64,000 bases of DNA. Origin: Lithodes maja. Taxonomy: Eukaryota > Arthropoda > Malacostraca > Decapoda > Lithodidae. Below the pieces are notes generated by a model that saw only the letters and a program-made list of their open reading frames with translations, did not search any database and had not been told where the DNA came from. Location: assembly GCA_037953745.1 (NCBI GenBank), contig JBAKBP010007395.1, positions 36,409 through 100,408 of the forward strand, written 5' to 3'. Shown here piece after piece: positions 50,701 through 60,700 of the stretch (the stretch's first letter is position 1; each line of letters opens with the position of its first letter). A program made the translations under genes and the position numbers.

Positions 50701-51755
50701 GGTTTGTACACTGGTTACTATGTATGATATTTCATTGTGTACCAGGGTGATGAGTCCACCGCCCCCGCCGACAGCCCGGTCTTGTCTGATGGTGGTGAAA
50801 TTATGAAATGTGGGTGTTTTTTGTGATGTGCGGAGTTTTGTTTCTTGTAAGATGGCAATGTGTATGTTGTGTTGTTTGATGAAGTGTGAGAGTTCGTGTT
50901 TCTTTGTGTTAATGCCATCTATGTTCAATTGGAGAATGTTAATGTTATGTGCACGATGTATGTTGGGTGCTGCTGCACGAGGATGGGGTGGGGGTGAGGG
51001 AGGGGCTGGAGGTTGGGATGGGTGAGGTGGGGGTGGGGATTGGGGAGCAGGAGATGGGGGTTGGAATGGATTGGGATGGGGTATGGTGTGTTGAGTTGAG
51101 GATGTGGATAGTATGGGAAGGTTAGATGGGTTAGGGAGGAGAGGTGGACGGGTTTTAGGGGGGGGAGTGGATGATATGGGAAGGCTAGATGGGTTGGGGA
51201 GGAGAGGTGGACGGGTTTTAGGCGAGGGATTTGACTGGGAGAGGGAGGGGCATGAGGAACAGGTCCAGGTGTTCGTGTAGTGTTTCTTGGAGGCAAGTGT
51301 TGTACAGGTGAAGTGGGTCCAGTTCCTGCATGAATTGCAGAGAACTGAACCCTTAGTGTGGCGACTCGAAGTGATGGGTTTTGAGCAAGTTGGACATATG
51401 TATGTGTACGTGGGTCCTGGGTTGCTCTCAATGTCTCCGGCTAGAAGAAGTCTTCGAGAAATGACAGCCGGAGAGTCATTTCTCGGTGTAGGAAAAACTG
51501 TGTGATGTGTGTGTGTGGTGTGAGAGGTGTGGAAATTCCCGGCGCGACCGAAGCCACTCCAAGGACCCGTGCCCCCAGGGGGGGGGCAGGGGATAGTTGT
51601 GACGGTTTGGCTCCCGAAACTGCTCCCCGCGGCCGGCATCCGGTTGTCCTCCACTGGTCGATTGATCTTGTCCCCGGCCGTGGAGGGTCGGCAGCCATCC
51701 GCGGTTGGCAGCTCCGGGAGGTGGTCCCACGGCGTAGACGCCGCCACATCAGGAC
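47798..51755 (-). mobile_element. Full-length non-LTR retrotransposon with 2A peptide and PHD-like finger
   Basis: 3958-bp minus-strand LINE flanked by a 16-bp target duplication, with a 3' (AAC)n tail. A single ORF fills almost the whole element. Two 3' fragments of the same family occur at 56640-56812 and 58593-59415. Clade probably in the I/Ingi/Jockey group; not settled. Confidence 0.9.
47815..51747 (-). CDS. 2A-PHD-endonuclease-reverse transcriptase polyprotein (about 1274-1310 codons)
   Basis: The open frame begins at 51747 with GTG; the first ATG in frame is at 51639 (codon 37). Codons counted from 51747: 2A motif GDIESNPGP at 104-112, preceded by LLLA. A PHD-like C4HC3 finger follows (C118, C121, C137, C140, H145, C148, C163, C166), then a Pro-rich linker (about 168-290) containing a duplicated KTRPPLLPNPS unit. 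The AP endonuclease has LQLNIDGINTKKHEL, AILQETKL, GGDLNAKTSAW and LGSDHLPII. The RT has LDISKAFDAIPRHNL, GVPQGSVLSPALFNLYMHD and YADD at 940-943. The C-terminal CPGCNTAPHTIKHIIEDC looks like a zinc finger. No RNase H seen. The frame is intact. Confidence 0.92.
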   Translation of the reverse strand: MAASTPWDHLPELPTADGCRPSTAGDKINRPVEDNRMPAAGSSFGSQTVTTIPCPPPGGTGPWSGFGRAGNFHTSHTTHTHHTVFPTPRNDSPAVISRRLLLAGDIESNPGPTYTYICPTCSKPITSSRHTKGSVLCNSCRNWTHFTCTTLASKKHYTNTWTCSSCPSLSQSNPSPKTRPPLLPNPSSLPISSTPPPKTRPPLLPNPSNLPILSTSSTQHTIPHPNPFQPPSPAPQSPPPPHPSQPPAPPSPPPHPRAAAPNIHRAHNINILQLNIDGINTKKHELSHFIKQHNIHIAILQETKLRTSQKTPTFHNFTTIRQDRAVGGGGGLITLVHNEISYIVTSVQTKSLLPPNDNTTEIQSIKIRTGNKSNITIINTYIPPQTSPTVPNEYRPHLQHITNTPHIILGGDLNAKTSAWFVDNPDTDRGLVLQNQTDNLIILNDIHQHTHIPHQALYNPSSPDITFCSPELAPTTSWRVVRTLGSDHLPIIITTKTRLTPASHKHTYTNYKRANWEAFTNETEQHFTTLNSTPITNINNAVHILNKTIQNADKKHIPRGNRKRHNPNFTPEIQNLIRQRDTLKHSPAPHTQDITQQIQALNTQTNNKIQEQQKLNWNNFLQTLDHKTNPKKLYKTLNSITLSNSNTTQSHAAITTTDSTPSCKQQANTLINHFSHVSHLKPHKDDRRVIRRKRQFPTDPDYTPFTNHQTKHIINNLKHSPACGLDNISNIHLRHLGPQGIQTLTNISNYSYSHNTIPDIWKHGIIITFPKPNKDPTLPSSHRPITLLCSPSKVMERLVLKLITPDLPLAPTQHGFRPLHSTNTLLTDLTQRAFDGINSARPPHRSLLATLDISKAFDAIPRHNLTNKIYNTNMHNNTKRWLANFLAGRCAHVSFAGQSSKIRNFPNGVPQGSVLSPALFNLYMHDITTPNTPQINLASYADDITLTCTHHDPRRATDLLQPYLNTLHGWCTTNRLNLAPAKSTATLLTSWTGEHEYIPQLTINNTPLTHTHTPKILGVTYDTHMTFKQHTTSIKQKLTPRLNALRSLAHTKFGHNKETTTTVYKQYIRSVMEYASPAWASNLAETHHKTLQTIQNKALKIITGCTATTPTDHLHQETKILKVKDHLDMRGTQFLAAASTNQDHPLNYMATHPQTPRNIKTTPSTRYHTQLLSSLPPCPPRTNFQKHIHTHISRQSIHSLTDNTQLHARPPEIHPSESSLPREDRVHLARLRCGHHPALLSYQKRLDDSVVDACPGCNTAPHTIKHIIEDCISHNHLRQQHNLHSMRALWESPIVAMAFLRDSGLFGQAA

Positions 51756-51771
51756 CTCATAACTGTTTGTT

Positions 51772-52700
51772 CCAACTCTTAGTCTGACAATACCTTCTTT
51801 TGTTTTTATTTTTCCATTTACAAATCTATAAAATAGTTTTGGCTCGTTTTTGCACTTCTCTACAATATTCCTTTCATATTTATATTGTTCCTCGCGTCGT
51901 ATCTTTACGTATTCATTTCTTTTCTCCTTGTACTTATTCCAGTTATTTTCACTATGTCTCTTCCGTGCTATATTCCAGGCTCGGTTTCTTCTATCCTCTG
52001 CCTTACTACATCTTATATTGAACCATTCTTTTTCCTTCTTTACGCCTGATTGGAACCTTGGGACATATTTATGTATCCCTTCTTCATATACTTTCAAGAA
52101 AAGTCTATATTTGTCTTGAACCATTTCCAGGCTTTCTAGTTCCTTCCAATTTATACTTTGGAAATAATGTTTCAATGATTTAAAATTAGTTTTAGCATAG
52201 TTGTATCTATTTATTTTATGTCCTTCATTTCTCTCCCTTCCCAATTGACTTCCTTACAATTGAAATCACCTGTTAATAATAATTTATTTCTCCTATTAAA
52301 AAGTATTTTTAGTGCATCTAGAGATTCCGTGATTAGTTGATCATATTCTTCCCGCTTCCATGCTCTAGTTTGTGGTGGTATATAAGCCACTGCTATATCA
52401 GTTGCTTTGTTGTCCTTGTCTTTTATTGTCACTGCTATAATTTCTGATCTATTATTGCCTAGGTTAATCTCACTTGCTTCTATATTTTTGTCGGTCATTA
52501 TTAACACTCCACCGCCCACTTTTCCTTCTCTATCTTTTCTCCACACATTGTACCCTTCCCATCCCAACACTCCCAATTCAGTACCACCTCTCAACTTTGT
52601 TTCTGCTAAGCACATAATATGTGGTTTATATTTCTCAATATAGTCATTCAATTCTAATTTCTTAGACAGCAAGCCATCCACATTACTATACATCAGCTGG
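51772..52700 (-). pseudogene. CR1-B endonuclease and RT N-terminal part, internally deleted
   Basis: Frame 52693-52211 holds the endonuclease start (SNVDGLLSKKLELND, LAETKLRGG, VAYIPPQTRAW, LLLTGDFNCKEVNWEG). Frame 52244-51772 continues with RYNYAKTNFKSLKHYFQ and FYRFVNGKIKTKEGI up to the 2A LINE. The part between, normally about 100 residues including the SDH motif, is missing, and the register changes at about 52220-52240. The start codon region lies across the SINE insertion at 52699-53206. Confidence 0.82.
52685..52698. repeat. Target-site duplication of the SINE (left)
   Basis: ACTATACATCAGCT, repeated at 53207-53220. Confidence 0.93.
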
Positions 52701-53206
52701 GCGGGTTTGAAATAGGGGAGCTATCCCCCCGCCAAAGGCGGCTTTCTAGGGCCTTTCCTAGCTGATGCTGAGAGGATTGGGTTCTAGTCATGTGGTGATG
52801 GGCTGGCCTATCAGAGTGAGAACTGAGCGATCTCTGCCATACCCATAGCTTACTCTGACTGTTCCTTTTACTTATATATTTTCTAGATCTCCAGTGACGG
52901 TGTCTCTTCCGTGGATTGACCTCCCAATCTACCAAGATTGGAAGCCAAAGCGTCACATTTTTTCCTTTGCCCCTCAGCTTTCTCTTCATAATTGCTGAGG
53001 GGCACAGGGCCCTGGGTGGGGCTTTGGTTTCCCGGGCGTTTCTGTCGCCCTCCTCAGCTCCCCGCCATGGAGTGGCTTCGGTCACCCATGCTTTATTGTA
53101 GTCGGCTGGGAGGGTTCTGTGGGGGCGCTTGGTTATGGCCTTGGTCTTGCTCGGGGCCTTGGGGCTGTTCGGCCAGGCAGCTTGGGGAACAACAACAACA
53201 ACAACC
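52699..53206 (+). mobile_element. SINE/SIDE with 3' end shared with the 2A LINE
   Basis: 508 bp with a 14-bp perfect target duplication and an (AAC)n tail at 53189-53205. The last 70 or so bases (GGGGCTGTTCGGCCAGGCAGCTT-GGGGAAC) match the 3' end of the 2A LINE. The remainder is unrelated to it and has no clear tRNA head; GGTTCTAGTC near 52789 is only a weak B-box. Inserted at the start of CR1-B ORF2. The open frames across it are not genes. Confidence 0.88.
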
Positions 53207-53277
53207 ACTATACATCAGCTTCATCTCCCCCCTTCTTACACCTTTCTTTTTTTCTCTTTCCCTAATATTCCCAGACT

Positions 53278-54394
53278 CTACTCCCCCCCCCCCCCCGCTT
53301 CCACTCCACCTTCTCTCCCTTGCTCCCCCGTGCTCTCCACCTGCCCTGTTTCTCTCACTTGTTCCTGGTTTACACCAGTCTCTCCCTCCTGTCGTTCGGT
53401 ACTGGTACTCGCTTCCCCTGTCCGACCGTTCATCCCTAAGTTCTCTGTTTGCCCCTCCGTCTTCCTCTGTGGGCTTTTGATGAACATTTCTTCTTCTTCG
53501 TTCCTACCAGTCTCCAATAAAAAAAAATCCACTTCTTGTTCTGTTCTTTTGGCATTCAATTCCTTCACCTCATCCCTCAAACTTTTCATTTTGTTTCTTT
53601 CATCTAAGTCCAAGTCTTTTTCGATGTAAATATGCTTCAGACAATCCTTATCTTTCAACCTCCATTTATTATTCATGATTTCCTCTACTATTCCTACTGT
53701 GCGAAACTGCACTTTCATTGGCCTAGACAGGCTAGACTCTTGTTTATATTTTCCAATTCTATGCATGTCTTCAATTTCATTCTCCCACTCTCTCACACCC
53801 TCGTCCACTACCTGTAGAATCTCCCTCACTCGGTCTCTCTCTATCCTACTTCTCTCCTCTCTCTTTACATTGTGTTTCTCCTTATCTCCTCTTATCACAA
53901 TACATTTCTTTCTTCCAGCAGTTTCCCTCACTAGATTTTCCTTCTGTCTAATTACCTTAACTACATCCTTTTCAAAGTTACCTCCCTGCCTATGTATCTG
54001 TTGCTCCTTTACTATCTCCGAAAATTTCAAATTCCTTACCTCCTCGTTATTTTGAAATTCATCCTTCTTTAATTCAACATCCTTCATATCTTTCTTCATC
54101 CTGTCCATTTCTTCCTGCATTTCGCTAATACAAACCCTTAACGTAATTCTCATCCTTCAAAAGAATACCAATTTGGTTTGCCATCCGTTTTTCTCTTCGT
54201 TCATAATCTAAGCTTTTTGTCTCCTGTTCCTCTAGCTTCCGCTCCACTTTATTTAACCTCACCGCAAATGCAGATATTGCTACTCCCTCCTCTGAGAACC
54301 CTGAAATATCAAATCCCTCATGATCACGATCATAAGGGTCTCTGGTTATCCTGCTTGGGGGCAGGCTGAGCCGGTTCCTCCCACCGCTGGCCAT
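53278..54394 (-). pseudogene. CR1-B ORF1: coiled-coil RNA-binding protein (frameshifted)
   Basis: Starts at ATG 54394 (MASGGRNRLSLPPSRI). The first frame (to 54125) shifts to the second (54153-53278) near 54125-54153. A long Lys/Glu-rich helical region (LNKVERKLEEQETKSLDYERREKRM; MQEEMDRMKKDMKDVELKKDE) suggests a coiled coil. An RRM-like part (RKKCIVIRGDKEKH, RPMKVQFRTVGIVEEI, CLKHIYIEKDLDLDER) follows. The C-terminus is Gly/Glu-rich and runs into a C-run at 53281-53296. Confidence 0.8.
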
Positions 54395-54420
54395 ACTGCC
54401 AGCTGGCCTTTGTTTACACC

Positions 54421-55240
54421 TGTTCGGCTCTACAAGTTTCTGTGGGAATATCCATTACTTTTTCTTTCTTACTCAAATCAAACTCAACTCTCACCTTTTT
54501 TAACTAGGGAGTATATTCACTAATTGCATTTAAATTATAATTAATAAACAAAAGGACAACACATATGAACGCTACAAAAATACCAAACCACCAAACAGGC
54601 GCTGGCTGAATCAGCTGTCTCAAGCACGTCCGCCCTCCACCACGGTCTGACACGATCTCAATGGTGTGCCTATGCCTCAATGTTTTTGCCATCCCTCACA
54701 AAATGGGGGGGGGGGGAATCTTGGTCACCATGTAGAATGTAAGGGACTATTGTATATATACTGTACTACCTATATATCTGTCTGTCTACTTTTAAGTATT
54801 TTTGTACTTCTGCTGTATATACTTTATGACTAAACTGTCTTCGGTCTGGGTTTGGTGTGCCTATGCCTCATACCCATGTCCTGTAAATGAAGTACTGTAC
54901 TGTATGTGGATTGTCTTCCATCTGCTCTGCCAGAACTTATGTACACCTATGAATTTATTATACTTTTTCATTTTTTCTTCACCTGCTGTGTATGGCTGTA
55001 CTTCACCATACCGACGTGTACATCCTTGGTCATATGACTACTCTATGCCTCCCTGTATATATTGATGCTTTTGAATTGATACACATGTAACTAAATTATC
55101 TTAATATGCACCATGTAATTAAACTAATTTTTCTAATAAACAACAAGGTTTATTGTGACTTTTCTTGATCAGCTGATTATACTACGGTTTGGTTTTTGCT
55201 GCTTGGATGTCCGCCTCCGACTTGGGATTCAAGCCCTACG
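54421..55240. other. Non-coding region upstream of CR1-B
   Basis: Contains a G10 run at about 54706 and a motif GACTAAACTGTCTTCGGTCTGGGTTTGGTGTG (54828) that recurs at 45973 next to the other end of CR1-B. Both may belong to an unrelated dispersed repeat. No coding frame. Confidence 0.4.
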
Positions 55241-55289
55241 TTGGATAACGTAGAGACTACTACTAAATTGGGAGGTTTGACGACCTACC

Positions 55290-56290
55290 AAATTATAGGT
55301 TTGAGTCCCGGAGGGAAGATTGAAAACCTAATATTTAGTAGTGGCCCCGAAATCATTGACGATATGCCTATTAGTATAATACAGTAGTCCACTTTCAAGC
55401 GCCCGCAGGTAGCCCGTTTGAAACGACCGCCGCGGGGAGAAAGAGTCTTACATCATAAGCGCAACGCTAATTCTCTTATGGAATCGTCTTATGATTGGGG
55501 TACTCACTACGAAAAAAATTCGTAAAAAATAAAAATTAATTAAAACTTGTTATATTAGTGCTTTCCATCTTGGTGGATTTCTTGCGTGGATTCTATCCCT
55601 GATGTTGCTCTTAGAGACGCCATTCCTCCTTCAATGACATATTAACCCTCCAGCCCCGGCTATGTATTATATATATATTCCTCGAAACCCGGGTGTTTTG
55701 GCCGAAAAACTTCTAGGCTAGGCTACCGTATATTTGTTAATCAGACTGCTTCCCGCATTCCCGCACATCCCCAAGCGTAGCTGTGTTATTTACCTGTAGA
55801 ATGGCATTAAGTAGAGCTCTCTAAGTCAACTGGTTGAGTTGTGATGATGATTTCATTGGAGATAACTTTATGGCCAAAACAGCCACTTTACACTACTTTT
55901 CGATACTTAACAACAACATACAGGCACACACGAACAAGCGACGCTCTCCTTCTTGTGGCCGGAGATGCGGGGCGTCGGTCCAGCCGGCTGTTGTTTACAT
56001 GCGTCGGACCGACGCCTCGCACACGAAGCTCACAGGCTTTCAACCACTGGGCGTTCAAGAGCCCTTCCGGGTACCTGTTATATGCTTTTTTATGGGCGTT
56101 CAAGAACCCTTCCGTGGTGAGAGGGTTAAGACTAAACTCAAGACATCAAACGAATGGGAAAGGGATGGAAGGGAGGGCCCTACATCGTCAATGATTTCGG
56201 GGCCACAACTAAATATTGGGTTTTCATTCTTCCCTCCGGGACTCAAACCTATAAATTATTAGTGGCCCCTCCATCATTGACGATATGCCT
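55290..56290. repeat. Foldback repeat arms around a piggyBac MITE
   Basis: 55305-55370 (AGTCCCGGAGGGAAGATTGAAAACC...CATTGACGAT) is the reverse complement of about 56186-56262. CATTGACGATATGCC also occurs directly at 55357 and 56274. The arms are about 820 bp apart, enclosing the MITE at 55642-56129. Confidence 0.75.
55642..56129. mobile_element. Internally deleted piggyBac MITE (488 bp)
   Basis: TTAA at 55642-55645 and 56126-56129. Left end TTAACCCTCCAGCCCCGG matches the piggyBac at 21664. GAATGGCATTAAGTAGAGCTCTCT (55799) matches GAATGGCGTTGAGTAGAGGTCTCT in the piggyBac. The right end has the same pair of GGGCGTTCAAGAGCCCTTCCGG units (about 56049 and 56095). No transposase. Confidence 0.9.
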
Positions 56291-56639
56291 GATATCTCAA
56301 GACTGGAGGGGGACATTCGTGACAATATCAAACCACTAACAAATACCGTAGGTAGAGACAAAGAATCGTATAACAATTTAAGTCTTTATTGCTTACATAC
56401 AATAAAAGTAAAAAATTGGAAAGAAAGCAGTGCGTTACTTCGAAGAATATCTGCTTGTACTGTACTTGACCGACTAGGTACATATGATAAGATCTCACAT
56501 TGAGATTCATAAACATTTGTTGTTTTAGGAACATACTTGTATTCCTATTCCACTATTACAGAAACATATATCCTTGGATTATATCTTCTGTCTTTAAAGC
56601 TATTTGTACATTCCATATAATTTGTACACTTTGTTGTAG
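56291..56639. other. Unassigned AT-rich stretch
   Basis: No convincing coding frame or repeat seen. Confidence 0.4.
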
Positions 56640-56812
56640 TTGTTGTTCTTCTTCTTCCCTAAGCTGCCTGGCCGAACAGCCCCGAGTCCCTGAGGAAGGC
56701 CATGGCCACGATCGGGCTTTCCCACAGAGCTCTCATTGTGTTGTTGGCGTAAGTGGTTGTGTGAAATGCAGTCTTCTATGATGTGTTTGATGGTATGGGG
56801 TGCTGTGTTACC
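56640..56812 (-). mobile_element. 3' fragment of the 2A LINE
   Basis: About 170 bases nearly identical to 47808-47980, including the tail region, with an 11-base deletion relative to that copy and 5' truncation at GTGTTA. Non-coding remnant. Confidence 0.9.
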
Positions 56813-57375
56813 GTAAACTGGGGTAACTTCGGAAATTTTTCGAGTTTTTTTAACAATTTCTCCTTACTGTAAACACATTACAGTGGAGCCGCCATCCTAG
56901 CTGCTAATCGGTTCTTCAGAAATAGAGCTAGGATTGAAACAGCCAAGATCGGGGCACTGTTCTTATGGGGAAAATTCAATCGGTTCCGTGCTCATGCCAA
57001 AATTTGCGTCTTTTTCTATTTTTTGCCTATGAAAACATGTTTTATTGTACACAAATTAAATTTTATGCATTATACTGTATCATATAATACACCATAGAGA
57101 ATAAGTTTTTAATAACTAGAAAAAGGGCCCAAATCTAAACAATTACTGCACTTTTTCCCAGTGTTAGGCTATGAAAACATGTTTTTTGTCTATGCTACAT
57201 CAAGTAGCCTAGGCCTAAATCTTATGCATTGTAAATAATAATGTAGACATGGCTAAATGACAGTCCTAACCATAAATACTGTAGATTGCGGCATTGTTTC
57301 TATCGTGCGAATTTTTTTAGGCCTAGCCTAGGCCTAGGTTCTAAATTCGTCCAGCCACCCCTCAAGTACCCATTT

Positions 57376-57385
57376 CGCCCCAAAT
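57376..57385. repeat. Target-site duplication of the RTE-like LINE (left)
   Basis: CGCCCCAAAT, repeated at 61555-61564. Confidence 0.8.
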
Positions 57386-57794
57386 CTATCTATATGCTCA
57401 GGCCCAATCCCCATTTTGGGGGTAGCCGACTCAAGACAGAGCAAGAACAGGGAAAACACAAAAACAACATAAAACGACAAATAAACACAGATAAAAAGCA
57501 CAAACTCACACACATCCAGGTCACCCAGGAGAAGACCCAGAGACCAGGGTCACCAAGGTCGCTCCAGCATTCCCCCGGCCCCCGACCACCCGGAGAGGTT
57601 CCGATCTCGGCAGGCAGACATGCAGCGGAGCCAAAGCCAGATGCCCTCCCACCACACTTCCAGGCGCACCCTTCATATTAATCGTCTCCCCGGGCCAGGC
57701 GCCTGATGGACTATTCACTCAACTATTCACAAGCATTCTCCATTCACTCCTGTCCACCACAACTTCCCCTGCCTGATCTATAGTCATTCCTCTA

Positions 57795-60700
57795 TCATCC
57801 AAAACCTTTCTTACAGTCTCTCCATCTCAATGGGGGTCTTCCTACCCTTCTATCTCCCCTTGTACCTGACTCACATATTCTCTTTGTAAGCCTTTCATCT
57901 TCCATTCGTTCAACATGACCATACCAGCTCAGCACCCTTCTGTCCACTCTGGCTGACAAATGTTCCTGCTGCCCCACTCTCCTACGTATCTCTTCATTCC
58001 TCAATCTGTCTCTACGAGTAACTCCACACATACTCCTCAAGCAGCTCATCTCCATCACATCCAGCCCTCTTTTCTCCTTTTTCTTCAGAGCCCATGTCTC
58101 AGCCCCATACATCACTGTTGGCACAACAATTCCTTGATTCAGTGCACTTTTTACTTTCACTCCGAGATTTCTCGTCTTCCACATACTTCCCATTGCTCCG
58201 AAAACCATCCTTCCTTCACACACACTCTGTTTTACCTCCACTTCCATACCTCCACTCCCATACCTCCACTCCTGCTTATCGTTCCTCCTAGATATTTAAA
58301 ACACTACTTGTTCCAATATTTCCCCATCCAGCCTCACATCTAGATTCACCCTATGCTCTCCCCTATTACACACCATTACTTTACTTTTATTGACGTTCAC
58401 CTTTAGTTTCCTCCTTCCACAAACCACACCAAACTCTTTGACTACCCGCTGCAGTTTCTCATCAGAATCCGCCACCAATGCTGTGTCATCAGCGAACAGC
58501 AACTGACCATCTTCCCTACTAAACCCAATCCTCTTCCCATAGTTCTCCTTTTCACCTCCCTCACCACACCATCCATAAACATATTAAACGCCCTCAGGTC
58601 ACTTGCTCACACAAAATTTGGACACAACAAAGAAACTACCACCACAGTATATAAACAATACATAAGATCAGTGATTGACTACGCAAGCCCAGCCTGGGCT
58701 TCTAACCTAGCTGAAACACATCATAAGACCTTACAGACTATTCAAAACAAAGCCCTGAAGATCATTACAGGCTGCACAGCTACTGCACCCACAGATCACC
58801 TACATCAAGAAACCAAAATCCTCAAAGTCAAAGACCATCTGGACATGAGAGGCACTCAATTCCTGGCAGCAGCCTCCACAAACCAAGACCACCCACTAAA
58901 CTACATGGCAACACACCCACAGACACCAAGAAATATCAAAACAACACCCAGCACACGGTATCACACACAATTATTGTCCTCTCTCCCTCCCTGCCCACCC
59001 CGAACCAACTTCCAGAAGCACATCCATACTCATATCTCTCACCGATCCATCCACTCACTCACAGACAACACGCAGCTGCATGCACGACCTCCCGAAATCC
59101 ATCCTTCCGAATCCTCCCTTCCTCGCGAGGACAGAGTCCACCTGGCCAGGCTGAGATGCGGACACCATCCAGCTCTCCTGAGCTATCAGAAGAGACTGGA
59201 TGACTCCGTTGTCGACGCCTTCCCGGGATGTAACACAGCACCTCATACCATTAAACACATCATAGAAGACTGCATTTCACACAACCACTTACGCCAACAA
59301 CACAATCTACACTCAATGAGAGCTCTGTGGGAAAGCCCGATCGTGGCCATGGCCTTCCTCAGGGACTCGGGGCTGTTCGGCCAGGCAGCTTAGGGAACAA
59401 CAACAACAACAGCCATGGTGACATTACACAACCCTGTCGCAAACCTACCTTTACCTCAAACCATTCACTCAACTCACCATTTCCTACTCTCACACATGCT
59501 CTGCTCCCTTCATAAAAACTCTTAACTGCTTCTAACAAATTTCCTCTTATTTCATAAATCCTTAACACCTTCCACATTGCTTCACGGTCCACACGATCAT
59601 ACGCTTTTTCCAAGTCCATAAAAGCCCAAAATATCTCCTTATGCTTCTCTAAATACTTCTTGCATAACTGTCTTACTGCAAACATCTGATCCACGCACCC
59701 TCTTCCCCTCCTAAAACCGCACTGTTCTTCTCCTATTGCAACTTCCGTACACTTTATTATCCTCTCTATCAACACCCTGCCATACAGCTTTCCAACCACT
59801 GACAATAAACTAATACCTCTATAACTTGAACACTCCTGCCGATCTCCCTTCCCCTTGTACAACGGCACAACACATGCACTCTTCCAGTCTATTGGTACCA
59901 TTGACACAGGAAAGCACACATTGAAAAGTCTCACCAACCAATCTATTATCACATCTCCACCCTTCTTTATGCACTCCACAGCAATACCATCCAAACCTTC
60001 TGCTTTTCCCGCTCTCATTTGTTTCACTGCTTCTTTCACCTCATTTTCCTCAATCCTTTCATTCATTCCCTGCCGCCTGGGTAACCTATCTCCATCCACC
60101 TCTGCTTCAATCACTGCTTCTCTTCCATCTCTTGTATTTAACAAAGATTCAAAATACTTGGCATATCTTTTCCTCACTTCAACTGGTTCCACTAGTAATT
60201 CTCCATATTCATCTTTCACTGACTCTTCCCTCTTTTATCCTCCTTTCCTTACTTTATTTACCTCCTTCCAGAACATCTTCTTTCGTTCTTCAAAATTCTC
60301 ACTCAACCTTTGACCCCACCTTTCGTTTGCATCTTTTTTCGCTTCTCTAATTTTCCGTTTTGCCTCTCTCCTTTTCTCCTTGTACCTCTCCCATACATCA
60401 ACACTACCATCCTGTAAAACCCTCTCAAAACACTGTCTTCTCCTCAACTGCCTTTCTCACCGTATCATTCCACCACTCGCTTCCCTTCCTGATACCTCTG
60501 CCTCCTACTTTCCTTTTGCCGCATACTACCTCTGCACTTGCTTTCACTCCTTCCTTAAACTGTTGCCATTCAACCTCTACTTCTCTCTCTTCCATCTCTT
60601 TCACTTCCATCCACTTCCATCCACTTTTCATTTAGTCTTTCCTTGTACTCCCTCTCTTTTTCACTCTTCTCTAACTCACTAACTTTTATTACCTCTCTTA

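Larger units (their letters stand above)
45969..54420 (-). mobile_element. Second CR1-like LINE (CR1-B), split by a LINE and a SINE
   Basis: Minus-strand CR1 with ORF1 (54394-53278), endonuclease (from about 53230 to 52211), RT (52244-51772 continuing 47781-46153) and a 3' flank to about 46.0 kb. A 2A LINE (47798-51755) and a SINE (52699-53206) are inserted. Net length about 4 kb. Carries frameshifts, one nonsense codon and an internal deletion in the endonuclease. Confidence 0.85.

Noticed and set aside
52693..53208. A 171-codon minus-strand protein beginning with a run of valines
   Set aside because: It lies wholly inside a SINE with a target duplication. The valine run is only the reverse complement of the (AAC)n tail.
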